DNA of 64,000 nucleotides, from NCBI GenBank assembly GCA_900469475.1, contig UBXG01000012.1, positions 62,001 to 126,000 on the forward strand. The letters run 5' to 3'. Of this stretch, positions 34,080-43,388 are shown one piece after another. Source of the stretch: Hyphomicrobiales bacterium (GTDB lineage: Bacteria; Pseudomonadota; Alphaproteobacteria; Rhizobiales; Rhizobiaceae). The notes under the pieces were generated by a model. That model was not told the origin of the DNA. It was given only the letters and a program-made list of their open reading frames with translations, and searched no databases. Both the position numbers and the translations under genes were made by a program. Numbering within the stretch: the first letter of the stretch is position 1; every line of letters begins with the position of its first letter.

Positions 34080-36038
34080 TTACGCCGCGTCCGGCTTGTT
34101 CTGCCTGTTGGCAATCAGATCATCGACGACAGCCGGATCGGCGAGCGTCGAGGTATCGCCAAGCGCGCCGAAATCGTCCTCGGCGATTTTGCGCAGGATG
34201 CGGCGCATGATTTTGCCGGAGCGGGTTTTCGGCAGGCCGGGCGTGAACTGGATCTTGTCCGGCGAGGCGATCGGGCCGATTTCGGCGCGCACATGCTTTA
34301 CCAGCTCCTGCCGCAGCGCTTCGGTGCCTTCCATCCCGACCATCAGTGTCACATAGCAATAAATGCCCTGGCCTTTGATGGAATGCGGATAGCCGACGAC
34401 GGCGGCTTCCGAGACATGTTTGTGCGACACCAGCGCCGATTCCACTTCGGCCGTGCCGAGACGGTGGCCAGAGACGTTGAGCACGTCATCGACACGGCCG
34501 GTGATCCAATAGTAGCCGTCCTCGTCGCGGCGGCAGCCGTCGCCGGTGAAATACTTGCCCTTGTAGGTGGAGAAATAGGTCTGGATGAAGCGCTCATGGT
34601 CGCCATAGACGGTGCGCATCTGGCCGGGCCAGCTGTCGGCGATGACGAGATTGCCGTCGGCCGCCCCTTCCAGCACATTGCCCTCATTGTCGACCAGCTC
34701 AGGCTGCACGCCGAAGAAGGGCAGCGTCGCCGAACCCGCCTTGAGATCGGTTGCGCCCGGAAGCGGCGTGATCATGTGGCCGCCGGTTTCCGTCTGCCAC
34801 CAGGTATCGACGATCGGGCAGCGGCTGTCGCCGACCACCTTGTAATACCATTCCCAGGCTTCCGGATTGATGGGCTCGCCGACCGTGCCAAGGATACGCA
34901 GGCTGGAGCGCGAGGCGCGCTTGACGAAATGATCGCCGGCGCCCATCAGCGAGCGGATCGCCGTCGGCGCCGTGTAGAAGATATTGACCTTGTGCTTGTC
35001 GATGACGTCCCAGAAGCGGCCCTGGTCCGGGTAGTTCGGCACGCCTTCGAACATCAGCGAGGTCGCGGCATTGGCGAGCGGCCCGTAGACGATATAGGAA
35101 TGGCCGGTCACCCAGCCGACATCGGCCGTGCACCAGTAGATATCGCCGGGGTGATAGTCGAATACATATTCATGCGTCATCGCCGCATAGACGAGATAGC
35201 CGGCCGTCGTGTGCAGCACGCCCTTCGGCTTACCGGTCGAGCCGGAGGTGTAGAGAATGAACAGCGGGTCTTCCGCCTTCATCTTCGCCGGCGGGCAATC
35301 CCCCTTCACCTTGGCGATTTCCTCGTGATACCAGACATCGCGGCCGGGCTCCCAGCCGACCTTGCCGCCGGTGCGGCGCACGGCGATCACCGTCTTGACC
35401 GCAACCTCTTGCTTCGCGGCGATCTGAACGGCCTTATCGGTGTTTTCCTTGAGCGGGATCGACTTGCCGCCACGCACACCTTCATCGCAGGTGATGACGA
35501 CGCTCGAGGCGCAGTCGACGATGCGGCCGGCAAGCGCTTCCGGCGAGAAGCCGCCGAAGACAACTGAATGCACCGCGCCGATGCGGGCGCAGGCGAGCAT
35601 CGCATAGGCGGCTTCCGGGATCATCGGCATGTAGATGGTGACGCGGTCGCCCTTTTTGACGCCGTGTTTTTTGAGCACATTCGCCAGCCGGCAGACTCGG
35701 TCGTAAAGCTCGTTATAGGTGATCTTCTTGTCGATATAGGGATTGTCGCCTTCCCAGATGAATGCGACGCGATCGCCATGCTTCTTCAGATGGCGGTCGA
35801 TGCAATTATAAGAGACGTTGGTGACGCCATCCTCGAACCATTTGATCGAGACCTTGCCGGTGAACGACGTGTTCTTCACCTTGGTAAAGGGCTTGAACCA
35901 GTCGATCCGCTTGCCATGCTTGCCCCAGAACTTGTCGGGATCCTGAACACTCTGCTCATACCATTTCTGGTACTTCGCCTTGTCGATCAAAGCATGCGCC
36001 TTGGCCGCCTTCGTCACAGGATGAACCTTCTCCGACAT
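34080..36038 (-). CDS. acs: Acetyl-CoA synthetase (AMP-forming)
   Basis: 652 residues from the ATG at 36038, preceded by a strong GAGGAGG; upstream codons to 36173 are not part of the family. It activates acetate to acetyl-CoA by way of acetyl-AMP. Motifs: YTSGSTGKPKGV (A3), WWQTETGGHMITPLPG (A5), YFTGDGCRRDEDGYYWITGRVDD (A8 hinge), and the C-terminal KTRSGKIMRRILRKI with the lysine that is acetylated in Acs homologues. Length is normal. The 224-base gap to trcR carries both promoters. Confidence 0.97.
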   Translation of the reverse strand: MSEKVHPVTKAAKAHALIDKAKYQKWYEQSVQDPDKFWGKHGKRIDWFKPFTKVKNTSFTGKVSIKWFEDGVTNVSYNCIDRHLKKHGDRVAFIWEGDNPYIDKKITYNELYDRVCRLANVLKKHGVKKGDRVTIYMPMIPEAAYAMLACARIGAVHSVVFGGFSPEALAGRIVDCASSVVITCDEGVRGGKSIPLKENTDKAVQIAAKQEVAVKTVIAVRRTGGKVGWEPGRDVWYHEEIAKVKGDCPPAKMKAEDPLFILYTSGSTGKPKGVLHTTAGYLVYAAMTHEYVFDYHPGDIYWCTADVGWVTGHSYIVYGPLANAATSLMFEGVPNYPDQGRFWDVIDKHKVNIFYTAPTAIRSLMGAGDHFVKRASRSSLRILGTVGEPINPEAWEWYYKVVGDSRCPIVDTWWQTETGGHMITPLPGATDLKAGSATLPFFGVQPELVDNEGNVLEGAADGNLVIADSWPGQMRTVYGDHERFIQTYFSTYKGKYFTGDGCRRDEDGYYWITGRVDDVLNVSGHRLGTAEVESALVSHKHVSEAAVVGYPHSIKGQGIYCYVTLMVGMEGTEALRQELVKHVRAEIGPIASPDKIQFTPGLPKTRSGKIMRRILRKIAEDDFGALGDTSTLADPAVVDDLIANRQNKPDAA

Positions 36039-36262
36039 CACTTCCTCCTCAACTCCCTTGCACTCCGATTTGTCGTTGTGAGTGCTCTTTCCGCGCAATA
36101 AATAGCAGGTCAAACTACGACAGCAATTGGACAAAGTGCATTTCATGCGCAAAGAATTGCAATTCCGCGACACTATCGCTATATAGGGCCGTATTTCCCG
36201 GACAATGTGGTGTTACACCCCGGACCGCGACACCGGCGCGGACTGACAGAAGGACTATATCT

Positions 36263-36970
36263 ATGGCTCAACAATTGCTCATGCCGAAGGCAACTGCCAT
36301 CTGGCTTGTCGACAATACGGCCTTGTCATTCGACCAGATCGCGCAGTTCTGCAAGCTGCATCCGCTCGAAGTGAAGGCCATTGCCGACGGCGAAGCCGCG
36401 CAGGGCATCAAGGGCCTCGACCCGATCTCGACCGGCCAGCTGACCCGCGATGAAATTGCCCGCGCCGAAGCCAACCCGAACCACAAGCTGAAGCTTTCCG
36501 AGCCGAAGGTCCGCGTGCCGGAATCCAAGCGCCGCGGCCCGCGTTACACGCCGGTCTCCAAGCGCCAGGATCGCCCGAACGCCATCCTGTGGCTGGTGCG
36601 CAACCATCCGGAACTGAAGGATGCGCAGATTTCCCGCCTGGTCGGCACCACCAAGTCGACCATCGAGCAGATCCGCGATCGCACGCACTGGAACGCAGCC
36701 AATCTGACACCAATGGACCCGGTCACGCTCGGCCTCTGCAGCCAGATCGACCTCGACATGGAAGTCGAGAAGGCCTCCAAGGGCCGTCCGCTGCCGACCG
36801 CCGCCGAGCTCGGCGCAACCCTGCAGCCGGCTCAGGAAACTGAAAAGCTCGGCTTCAGCTATGAGCGTGAAGAAGAGAAGGAAAAGGAAATCGACGCCGA
36901 CGCCGTTTTCGCCAAGCTGAAGTCGCTGAAGTCGACCAGCCGCGACGACGAAGACGACGACCAGTTCTGA
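36263..36970 (+). CDS. trcR: Cell-cycle transcriptional regulator TrcR (DUF1013)
   Basis: 235 residues. The family (DUF1013) is nearly confined to alphaproteobacteria and is now annotated as the cell-cycle regulator TrcR. The N-terminal block MPKATAIWLVDNTALSFDQIAQFCKLHPLEVKAIADGE is a helix-turn-helix-like segment. A second one, NAILWLVRNHPELKDAQISRLVGTTKSTIEQIRDRTHWNA, is at about 107-150. The C-terminus is acidic (DAVFAKLKSLKSTSRDDEDDDQF). It is a single-gene unit with a strong terminator. Its DNA target is not apparent from sequence. Confidence 0.88.
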   Translation: MAQQLLMPKATAIWLVDNTALSFDQIAQFCKLHPLEVKAIADGEAAQGIKGLDPISTGQLTRDEIARAEANPNHKLKLSEPKVRVPESKRRGPRYTPVSKRQDRPNAILWLVRNHPELKDAQISRLVGTTKSTIEQIRDRTHWNAANLTPMDPVTLGLCSQIDLDMEVEKASKGRPLPTAAELGATLQPAQETEKLGFSYEREEEKEKEIDADAVFAKLKSLKSTSRDDEDDDQF

Positions 36971-36990
36971 GATCGGACGATCGGATTTTC

Positions 36991-37023
36991 GCAAAGCCCC
37001 GGTTTTAGACCGGGGCTTTTTGC
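36991..37023 (+). terminator. Intrinsic terminator of trcR
   Basis: GCAAAGCCCCGGT, loop, ACCGGGGCTTTTTGC forms a long perfect stem with a T-run on the plus strand. Confidence 0.92.
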
Positions 37024-37068
37024 AGCGCAGCGGTTGCCATTGGTAAAAGCGCGCTGTAATCCAATATC

Positions 37069-37710
37069 ATGAGCAGCTTTCCCGACACCCTTCTGAACGG
37101 TTATCGCAACTTCATGAGCGGGCGTTACGTCGATGAACGCGAACGCTACCGCACTCTCGCCGAGCTCGGCCAAAACCCATCGACCCTCGTGATTGCCTGT
37201 AGTGACTCCCGCTCGGCGCCGGAGATCATCTTCGACGCGGGGCCTGGCGAGCTCTTCGTCATTCGTAACGTCGCCAATATGGTGCCGCCCTACGAGCCGG
37301 ACAGCAATTTCCATGCGACTTCGGCAGCGCTCGAATTCGCGGTTTTGTCGCTGAAAGTGTCGGATATCGTCGTCATGGGTCACGGCCGCTGCGGGGGTAT
37401 CCGCGCTGCGCTTGACCCCAACGCCGAACCACTATCGCCGGGTGATTTTATCGGCCGATGGATGGGATTGCTGAAGCCGGCAGCCGAACAGATCCAGAGC
37501 AACGACATCATGACGCAGACCGAGCGTCAGACGGCTCTGGAGCGCATCTCAATCCGCAATTCGCTCGACAATCTCCGTAGTTTTCCGGAGATCAGGGCGC
37601 GCGAGGAAGAAGGCAAGCTTAATCTGCACGGTGCCTGGTTTGATATTTCGACCGGCGAACTCTGGGTCATGGACCCGGCGACGCGCGATTTCATCCGTCC
37701 TGAGATTTAA
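37069..37710 (+). CDS. Beta-class carbonic anhydrase
   Basis: 213 residues. It interconverts CO2 and bicarbonate in the cytoplasm. The zinc ligands are visible: C44 in IACSDSR, with D46 and R48 of the catalytic dyad, then H105 and C108 in VMGHGRCGG. The N-terminus (SFPDTLLNGYRNFMSGRYVDERERY) is typical of the rhizobial enzymes, which supports the ATG at 37069, although there is no recognisable ribosome site before it. A strong terminator follows. Confidence 0.94.
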   Translation: MSSFPDTLLNGYRNFMSGRYVDERERYRTLAELGQNPSTLVIACSDSRSAPEIIFDAGPGELFVIRNVANMVPPYEPDSNFHATSAALEFAVLSLKVSDIVVMGHGRCGGIRAALDPNAEPLSPGDFIGRWMGLLKPAAEQIQSNDIMTQTERQTALERISIRNSLDNLRSFPEIRAREEEGKLNLHGAWFDISTGELWVMDPATRDFIRPEI

Positions 37711-37765
37711 GGGGCTCGAGGTTTAAAGGACTGGCCGCCTGATGGGGCGGCAGGTGGATCAAACG

Positions 37766-37806
37766 AAAAAGGCGCTGCGGACCATCTGGTCGCAGCGCCT
37801 TTTTTG
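37766..37806. terminator. Bidirectional terminator after the carbonic anhydrase gene
   Basis: GGCGCTGCGGACC, short loop, GGTCGCAGCGCC is flanked by A5 upstream and T6 downstream, so it works for this gene and for the converging transglycosylase gene. Confidence 0.92.
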
Positions 37807-37822
37807 ATTCATGAGATCAGAC

Positions 37823-38644
37823 TTACTTGCCGTCGATCTGTTGGCCGATATAGGCGATTGCCTGCTGATAGACCTTTGCGTCGTTCCAGCCGGCGATAGC
37901 GGAGAAATTCGGCTCGCCGGGCTGATAGCCAGCGCCCGGCTGCCAGCCATGGCCGCGCAGGAAGTTGGCGGTCGAGGCGAGCGCATCCGCGCGCGATCCC
38001 ACAAGATCGACCCTGCCGTTGCCATCTTCATCAACGCCGTAGAGGACCACGTTCTTCGGCATGAACTGCGTCTGGCCGATTTCGCCGTGGGCGGCGCCTC
38101 TGGCTGATGGGCTGAGATAGCCTTCGCCGACGAGCTTTAGGGCGGCGTAGAGCTGCTCGGTAAAGAATGCGGAACGACGGCAATCATAAGCAAGGGTTGA
38201 GACCGCCGAAAGCGTATGCTGGTCGCCCATATAGCTGCCGAAGCCGGTTTCCATGCCCCAGATCGCGATGATCGGGCCTGGGGGAACGCCGAAACGCTTC
38301 TCGATCTTGGCAAACAGTGCAGCATTGGCCTGCTTCATGCTCTTGCCACGATTGATGATCGTCTGGCCGCCGCGCTTCTTCATGAATTCCTCGAAGGAAA
38401 GCTTGAAGCTCTTCTGGCCGCGGTCGGCGCGGATGGTGGGTTGGTTGTAATGAACGTCGGCGAAGGCCCTGTCGAGGGTGGATGGGCTGACACCCTGTCC
38501 CTGCGCTTCCCGCATGAATTCCTGCACCCAGTTCTCGAATCCGGCGGAAGTGTTACCACAAGAGGCGGCATTCGCCGCAAGCGGCATTCCCAGCAGCAAC
38601 CCGCCCGCCACGAGAGCTGCCATTCCAGATTTTGTGAAGCGCAT
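37823..38644 (-). CDS. Lytic murein transglycosylase (MltB-like, GH103)
   Basis: 273 residues. It cleaves peptidoglycan glycan strands to 1,6-anhydromuramyl ends in the periplasm. An N-terminal signal peptide ends AANAAS at about 27 and has no lipobox. The family segment IIAIWGMETGFGSYMG at about 125-140 contains the catalytic Glu, and GEIGQTQFMPKNVVLYGVDEDGNGRVDLVGSRADALASTANFL is characteristic of SLT_2/MltB enzymes. It lacks a C-terminal peptidoglycan-binding domain, so it is the short form. The 283-base gap to asd holds promoters and no further gene that I can see. Confidence 0.93.
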   Translation of the reverse strand: MRFTKSGMAALVAGGLLLGMPLAANAASCGNTSAGFENWVQEFMREAQGQGVSPSTLDRAFADVHYNQPTIRADRGQKSFKLSFEEFMKKRGGQTIINRGKSMKQANAALFAKIEKRFGVPPGPIIAIWGMETGFGSYMGDQHTLSAVSTLAYDCRRSAFFTEQLYAALKLVGEGYLSPSARGAAHGEIGQTQFMPKNVVLYGVDEDGNGRVDLVGSRADALASTANFLRGHGWQPGAGYQPGEPNFSAIAGWNDAKVYQQAIAYIGQQIDGK

Positions 38645-38927
38645 TCAGTGTCCCCGAATTCTTACCGCGATGCGAACGCGGTAACCGTTTTCAATGGCGC
38701 GCAAACCCTTGGAAGCCAAGGGATCACGTGCGTTTAGTCGTCACCGGACCATGCCAGCATCCGGCCATCATGTCATCATATTTTAGCGCGTGATGTTTTC
38801 GTTGCATTTGAAACATCGCCGCCAAAATCATTCAAAAAAGCCCCGCCGTTTATCGAAATGGCGAGGCTTCCGTTCTGTCCTGCTTACCCAATGAGGGTTG
38901 ATAAACCGTAAATTGGTTTACAGATCC

Positions 38928-39962
38928 TTATGCAGCCTGCTTGCGCGGCTTGATCAGCCCACGGTTGACGAGCAATTCGGCGATCTGAATGGCGTTGAGC
39001 GCGGCGCCCTTACGCAGGTTGTCGGAGACGACCCACAGGTTGAGGCCGTTTTCGACGGTCGCGTCTTCACGGATGCGCGAAATATAGGTCGCATCTTCGC
39101 CGGCGGATTCGTACGGCGTGATGTATCCGCCGTTCTCATGCTTGTCGATGACGAGGCAGCCCGGAGCTTCGCGAAGGATGTCACGGGCCTGATCGGCAGT
39201 GATCTCGTTCTCGAATTCGATGTTGACCGATTCCGAATGGCCGATGAAGACAGGCACGCGCACAGCCGTGCAGGTGACCTTGATCTTTGGGTCGAGCATC
39301 TTCTTGGTTTCGGCCAGTACCTTCCACTCTTCCTTGGTATAGCCGTCTTCCATGAACACATCGATGTGCGGGATGACGTTGAAGGCGATGCGCTTGGTGA
39401 ACTTCTTGTTCTCGATCGGATCGGCGACGAAGACGGCGCGGGTCTGGTTGAAGAGCTCGTCCATGCCGTCCTTGCCGGCGCCGGAAACCGACTGGTAGGT
39501 GGAAACGACGACGCGCTTGATCTTGGCGAAGTCATGCAGCGGCTTTAGCGCAACAACGAGCTGCGCGGTGGAGCAATTCGGATTGGCGATGATGTTGCGC
39601 TTGGTGAACTGCGTGATGGCATCCGGGTTTACTTCCGGAACGATGAGCGGCACGTCGGCGTCGTAGCGCCAGGCGGAGGAGTTGTCGATGACGACGCAGC
39701 CCTGGGCGCCGATCTTCGGCGATACCCTCTTGGAAACGTCGCCGCCGGCCGACATCAGGCAGATGTCGGTGTCGGAGAAGTCGTAATTCTCCAGGTTGGA
39801 AACCTTCAGCGTCCGATCGCCGAAGGAGACTTCGGTTCCCTGCGAGCGGGCCGATGCGAGTGCCACGACCTCATCGGCAGGAAAGCCGCGTTCGGCGAGG
39901 ATATTGAGCATTTCACGGCCGACATTCCCGGTCGCGCCCGCTACTGCAACTTTGAAACCCAT
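38928..39962 (-). CDS. asd: Aspartate-semialdehyde dehydrogenase
   Basis: 344 residues. It reduces aspartyl phosphate to aspartate semialdehyde, the branch to lysine/diaminopimelate, threonine and methionine. The N-terminal nucleotide-binding segment is VAVAGATGNVGREML. The active-site cysteine is in ANPNCSTAQLVVAL at about residue 130, and the catalytic His lies in the later VRVPVFIGHSESVNIEF. Length is normal. The protein ends KPRKQAA. It is a monocistronic leftward gene preceded by a long, repeat-containing gap. Confidence 0.97.
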   Translation of the reverse strand: MGFKVAVAGATGNVGREMLNILAERGFPADEVVALASARSQGTEVSFGDRTLKVSNLENYDFSDTDICLMSAGGDVSKRVSPKIGAQGCVVIDNSSAWRYDADVPLIVPEVNPDAITQFTKRNIIANPNCSTAQLVVALKPLHDFAKIKRVVVSTYQSVSGAGKDGMDELFNQTRAVFVADPIENKKFTKRIAFNVIPHIDVFMEDGYTKEEWKVLAETKKMLDPKIKVTCTAVRVPVFIGHSESVNIEFENEITADQARDILREAPGCLVIDKHENGGYITPYESAGEDATYISRIREDATVENGLNLWVVSDNLRKGAALNAIQIAELLVNRGLIKPRKQAA

Positions 39963-40340
39963 TTCTCAAGCTCTCTTTCTCTTCTCTCCTCTTGGGCGAG
40001 GGGGGAACCGCGGCCATCCATCGGCGACGGGTCCTGTCCCCGGCCGGGCCGGGGAGAGAGCGGCAGGCCAGAGACGTCAGACGGTTTTCGTCGTCGTTTT
40101 GGCCTTGGTTTTGGAAGAAACCGGAAAATAGACATCCCGCCCGGCACGTTGCGCCAGGTGACTGAAGCTATCGAGCTGTTCGAAGCGAACCATGGAAGTC
40201 TTCCTTTTCCGTCGCCGGTTCTAAGATGTTTTCCACAGGAGTCAAGGATTTCCTCGCTTGCATCGTTGCCGGAGCGAGGAAATCGGAGGCGTCGAAACCG
40301 GCCTTCGACCTATCGTGTTCGAAGGCGTGTCACTTCGATG
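39963..40340. other. Intergenic region between asd and dps with GC-rich palindromes
   Basis: This 378-base gap holds no convincing gene. It contains an inverted repeat TCCCCGGCCGGGCCGGGGA at 40037-40055 and a CTCTTGGGCGAGGGG segment near 39988. Both resemble the short palindromic repeats scattered through rhizobial genomes. The frames open through it on both strands are low-complexity and lack family resemblance. Promoter sequences for asd must lie here. Confidence 0.65.
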
Positions 40341-40850
40341 TCAGCGGTTGGACTGGCGGGTGGTTTCAAACAGGAACCAAGTGCGGCGCTCGGTCTCGTC
40401 AATCCAGTTTTCGAGAAGGCTGGCTGTGGCGACATCGCCATATTCGTCGCAAACGTCGTGAACGGCACGCATTTCGGCGGAAAGCTTCAGATTATCGTCC
40501 GCCAGCTCGGCGAGCATGTCCTGCGGATCGACATATTCGGCATCATTGTCCGGGATGCGCTGCAGCTTGGCGATCTGCCCGATCGACCGCAGGGTCGTTC
40601 CGCCGATCTTCCTGGCACGCTCGGCCATCGGGTCGGTCATCGCGAAAATCTGTTCGCCCTGTTCGTCGAGAAGCAGGTGATAATCGCGGAAATGCGGTCC
40701 GCTCATATGCCAGTGAAAATTCTTGGTTTTCAGATAGAGGGCGAAGACATCCGCCAGCAGAGCGCTCAAGGCCGCGGAAATATCGCGCGTCGCCTCCTCG
40801 CTGAGATTGGTGCGCGTACCCAATTTCGATTTGGTGTTGGCGGTATTCAT
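40341..40850 (-). CDS. dps: Dps family DNA-binding ferritin
   Basis: 169 residues. Dps forms dodecamers that oxidise and store iron and shield DNA in starvation and oxidative stress. The ferroxidase site spans the subunit interface; the characteristic NFHWHMSGPHFRDYHLLLDEQGEQIFAMTDPMAERARKIGG is present at about 43-83. The N-terminal tail is short and basic (TKSKLGTR), which would suit DNA contact. GGAGGA precedes the ATG at 40850. The 298-base gap to the following dehydrogenase gene holds no further gene. Confidence 0.94.
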   Translation of the reverse strand: MNTANTKSKLGTRTNLSEEATRDISAALSALLADVFALYLKTKNFHWHMSGPHFRDYHLLLDEQGEQIFAMTDPMAERARKIGGTTLRSIGQIAKLQRIPDNDAEYVDPQDMLAELADDNLKLSAEMRAVHDVCDEYGDVATASLLENWIDETERRTWFLFETTRQSNR

Positions 40851-41148
40851 AAAGACGTCCTCCGTTTGTTGTTCACGACAGCCATCGCCGGCGGATCTTA
40901 GGGGAGTTCGATGACATCAGCTGCTGCGCGGGATCGCATTGAAGACAGGATTGTTTTGAAATTTCACAGTCGAAATGTCGCTTCGCGGCATGGCCAACTG
41001 CGATGCTTAGGCGGAAAAACCCGAACGTCTCTACTAAATAGGAAAATGGAATGGTTTGGCAATTGCTTGGCTATGGATTGGCGCGGCGTGCCGTCCCGCC
41101 GCGCCGCCGATACCGTCTCTTCTCGGAGGCGGCATCGGGATGATGCGG

Positions 41149-41898
41149 TTACTTCAGGCCACCGCCGACATAGATGGTTTCGCCTGTCACCCAGCCCGCA
41201 TCCTGCGAGGCGAGGAAGACGGCGACCGGCGCGATATCCGTCGGCTGGCCGAGACGGCCAAGCGGTGTCTGGGAGACGAGATGCTTCTCAAAATCGCTGC
41301 CAATGATGCCTGCGGCAACGACGCCCTCCGTCTCGACGCCACCGGGTGCCAGATTGTTGACGCGGATATTGCGTGGACCGAGTTCCTTGGCGAGGATCTT
41401 GGTGATGGAATCAACAGCGGCCTTGGTCGCCGTATAGACGGAGGCGGTCGCCAGGTTCATGCTGACGGCGTTGGAGCCGATATTGATCACATTGCCACCC
41501 TCGGGGCTAAAGTGCTTCACGGCTTCCTGCGTGGCCAGCAACGTGCCAAGTACGTTGATATTGAACTGGCGATGGAACTCCTGCTCGGTGAATTCCTCGA
41601 TCGGGGCGAATTGGTAGACGCCGGCATTGTTAACGAGGATATCGACGCGGCCGAAGGCTTGTTTCGTTTCTGCAAAGAGGCGCTTGACGTCTTCTGATTT
41701 GGAAACGTCGCCATGGACGGCGAGCGCCTTGCCGCCCTTCGCGGTGATCTCAGCCACCACTCTGTCGGCGCCTTCGCGGCTGGAGGCGTAGTTGACGACA
41801 ACGGCCGCGCCCGCTTCGCCCATCGCCTTGGCGATGCCCGCGCCGATACCCTTGGATGCTCCGGTCACGATCGCGACCTTGCCTGTCAGTTTGCTCAT
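41149..41898 (-). CDS. Short-chain dehydrogenase/reductase
   Basis: 249 residues of the classical SDR family. The cofactor site is VTGASKGIGAGIA at about 12-24, with NNAG following, and the catalytic residues are in the S-YTATKAA-K pattern (Ser about 140, Tyr about 153, Lys about 157). An Arg/Ser-type segment after strand 2 (NYASSREGAD) suggests NADP(H). The substrate is not deducible. A 20-base inverted repeat lies 92 bases upstream of the start and the gene before it encodes an ArsR-type repressor, so it is probably the regulated target. Confidence 0.92.
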   Translation of the reverse strand: MSKLTGKVAIVTGASKGIGAGIAKAMGEAGAAVVVNYASSREGADRVVAEITAKGGKALAVHGDVSKSEDVKRLFAETKQAFGRVDILVNNAGVYQFAPIEEFTEQEFHRQFNINVLGTLLATQEAVKHFSPEGGNVINIGSNAVSMNLATASVYTATKAAVDSITKILAKELGPRNIRVNNLAPGGVETEGVVAAGIIGSDFEKHLVSQTPLGRLGQPTDIAPVAVFLASQDAGWVTGETIYVGGGLK

Positions 41899-41989
41899 GT
41901 TATTTTCCTTCGAAAAACTTAGACAGTTTTACAATCATCGAATCATTTGGCGCGTGCGACCCGAAAACCGATCGCACCGTCACTTTGAT

Positions 41990-42009
41990 ATTTAGATAAT
42001 CATCTAATT
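41990..42009. promoter_or_regulatory. Candidate ArsR-type operator
   Basis: ATTTAGAT-AATC-ATCTAATT is an inverted repeat with 8-base arms and one mismatch, in an AT-rich gap between the arsR-family gene and the dehydrogenase gene. Its symmetry and spacing resemble operators of ArsR/SmtB regulators. Binding is inferred. Confidence 0.6.
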
Positions 42010-42055
42010 GATACAAGAGCAGTGAGAAGAAATGCTGATGGCGTGAATGGAATCG

Positions 42056-42355
42056 TCAGATCTTGGAAAGTTCCGCCATATAGGCGTTCAGAGTATCGCG
42101 GCGCAGCACGAGATTGGCGAATTTACCTTCGCGCTGGATCTCGATGAGGCCGGCATTCTCCAGCTCCTTGATATGATGCGACATTGTCGCGGCGCTGACG
42201 GCATGGCACTCGTTCAGGAGGCTGCAGGGCATGGGTTCGCTCCGTGTGCCGATCTCCTTCAGGATCTGCACGCGTCGCGGCTCGGCAAGTGCCCGGGAGA
42301 TCAATCCCATCTGCCTTTCGCTCAAACGTATTGGCCCGGCATCCATGGTGTTCAT
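42056..42355 (-). CDS. ArsR family winged-helix regulator
   Basis: 99 residues from the ATG at 42355; another ATG at 42346 and an upstream TTG are possible and none has a clear ribosome site. The winged-helix core is typical: LSERQMGLISRALAEPRRVQILKEIGTR, then SAATMSHHIKELENAGLIEIQREGKFANLVLRRD. The metal-binding CVC of ArsR proper is absent, although a CSLLNEC pair occurs at about 45-51. It reads toward the short-chain dehydrogenase gene, with a candidate operator between them. The ligand may be a small molecule or redox state, but this cannot be told. Confidence 0.9.
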   Translation of the reverse strand: MNTMDAGPIRLSERQMGLISRALAEPRRVQILKEIGTRSEPMPCSLLNECHAVSAATMSHHIKELENAGLIEIQREGKFANLVLRRDTLNAYMAELSKI

Positions 42356-42462
42356 CGCAAACGGAAACAAAATCGGGTTGACCGGCTTCGATCATCCCCA
42401 TCCTGCCAGATATATGAATGCGCGAGAGCCTTGGCAACCTTTGCGATGCAGCCGCGGCGGGC

Positions 42463-43227
42463 TCAGGAATCGGTCTGACGCAGCCTGCTGCTTTTGAAGA
42501 ACGGCAAGCGCGGCGTCGGCCAACCGGCGGCGTCGATGCGGAAGAGCAGGCCGTAGCGTGAATAGACGATGGCTATCATGAAGGAAAACCAGCCGCCGAG
42601 CGCTAGGCCGGCCATGACGTCGCTCGGATAATGCGCGCCGACCATGACGCGGGTGATCGCCAGCCATAGGGCGCAAGCAGCGAAGATATAGCGATAGCGC
42701 GGAAACAGGAAGGCAAGCGCCACGAACAGGGCGCCGATGGTGGTCGCATGACCGGAGGGGAAGCTTTCGAAGCTGGCACGGCCATTAAAAGGCGAGAAGC
42801 CAAAAGGCCCCCAATCGGCAAAATGCGTCGGGCGGGCGCGGCCGATGGCACGCTTCAGCAAATTGGCGAGGATGCCTGAAAGCGCCACGGTTGTCAGGAG
42901 ATAGCCGCCGATCTGACAGATGCGCAGTGCTTGGCAGCGACAGCGTTGCGAATGCAGCAGCTTGCTGCCTGCCCAACCTTCGAAAAACAGGAAGGCGCTG
43001 ATGAGAAGGATCCATCCGGAATCGCCGAAATCGGTCAGCATTCCACCGACGAAGCGAATGGAGGGCGATAGGTCTTTAAGGGTGGCGCCGACAGGCCCAT
43101 CGAACAGGAGAGCGGAAAGAAGGACAATATTGGCTGTCACAAAAAGGCAGAGTTTCCAATGGGATGGTGCAAAAGCTGCATCGCTTCGCCGCCAACGCCT
43201 GTCGAGAGACGTCAAGATCGCCTGCAT
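42463..43227 (-). CDS. PAP2 family membrane phosphatase
   Basis: 254 residues with about six hydrophobic segments. The three PAP2 phosphatase motifs are present: KRAIGRARP at about 125, SFPSGHATTIGA at about 155 and RVMVGAHYPSDVMAG at about 205. Such inner-membrane enzymes act on undecaprenyl pyrophosphate, phosphatidylglycerophosphate or lipid A phosphates. Rhizobial lipid A phosphatases belong to the same superfamily, but I cannot assign this one. The gene stands 107 bases upstream of the arsR-family gene on the same strand. Confidence 0.9.
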   Translation of the reverse strand: MQAILTSLDRRWRRSDAAFAPSHWKLCLFVTANIVLLSALLFDGPVGATLKDLSPSIRFVGGMLTDFGDSGWILLISAFLFFEGWAGSKLLHSQRCRCQALRICQIGGYLLTTVALSGILANLLKRAIGRARPTHFADWGPFGFSPFNGRASFESFPSGHATTIGALFVALAFLFPRYRYIFAACALWLAITRVMVGAHYPSDVMAGLALGGWFSFMIAIVYSRYGLLFRIDAAGWPTPRLPFFKSSRLRQTDS

Positions 43228-43358
43228 AATCAGTGCCTATGTCGATTTCCAATCGATCCGATAGATAGCAGGTTGTTGTTACAGTTTTTCTAAAAATCGA
43301 TGACGGGGCCCGGCGCCGCGGTCTCGAGCTGAGACACGCCCATCCCGTTCACAAGAAA

Positions 43359-43386
43359 AAGCCCCGTTCCTCGCAGAATGGGGCTT
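43359..43386 (-). terminator. Intrinsic terminator of leuB
   Basis: AAGCCCC and GGGGCTT arms with a 14-base loop. On the minus strand a TTTTTC run follows. It directly abuts the parS site at 43389. Confidence 0.8.
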
Positions 43387-43388
43387 CG

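Noticed and set aside
39941..40147. Small leftward open frame before asd.
   Set aside because: The translation is a low-complexity Pro/Arg-rich product of GC palindromes and overlaps the asd start. No ribosome site supports it.
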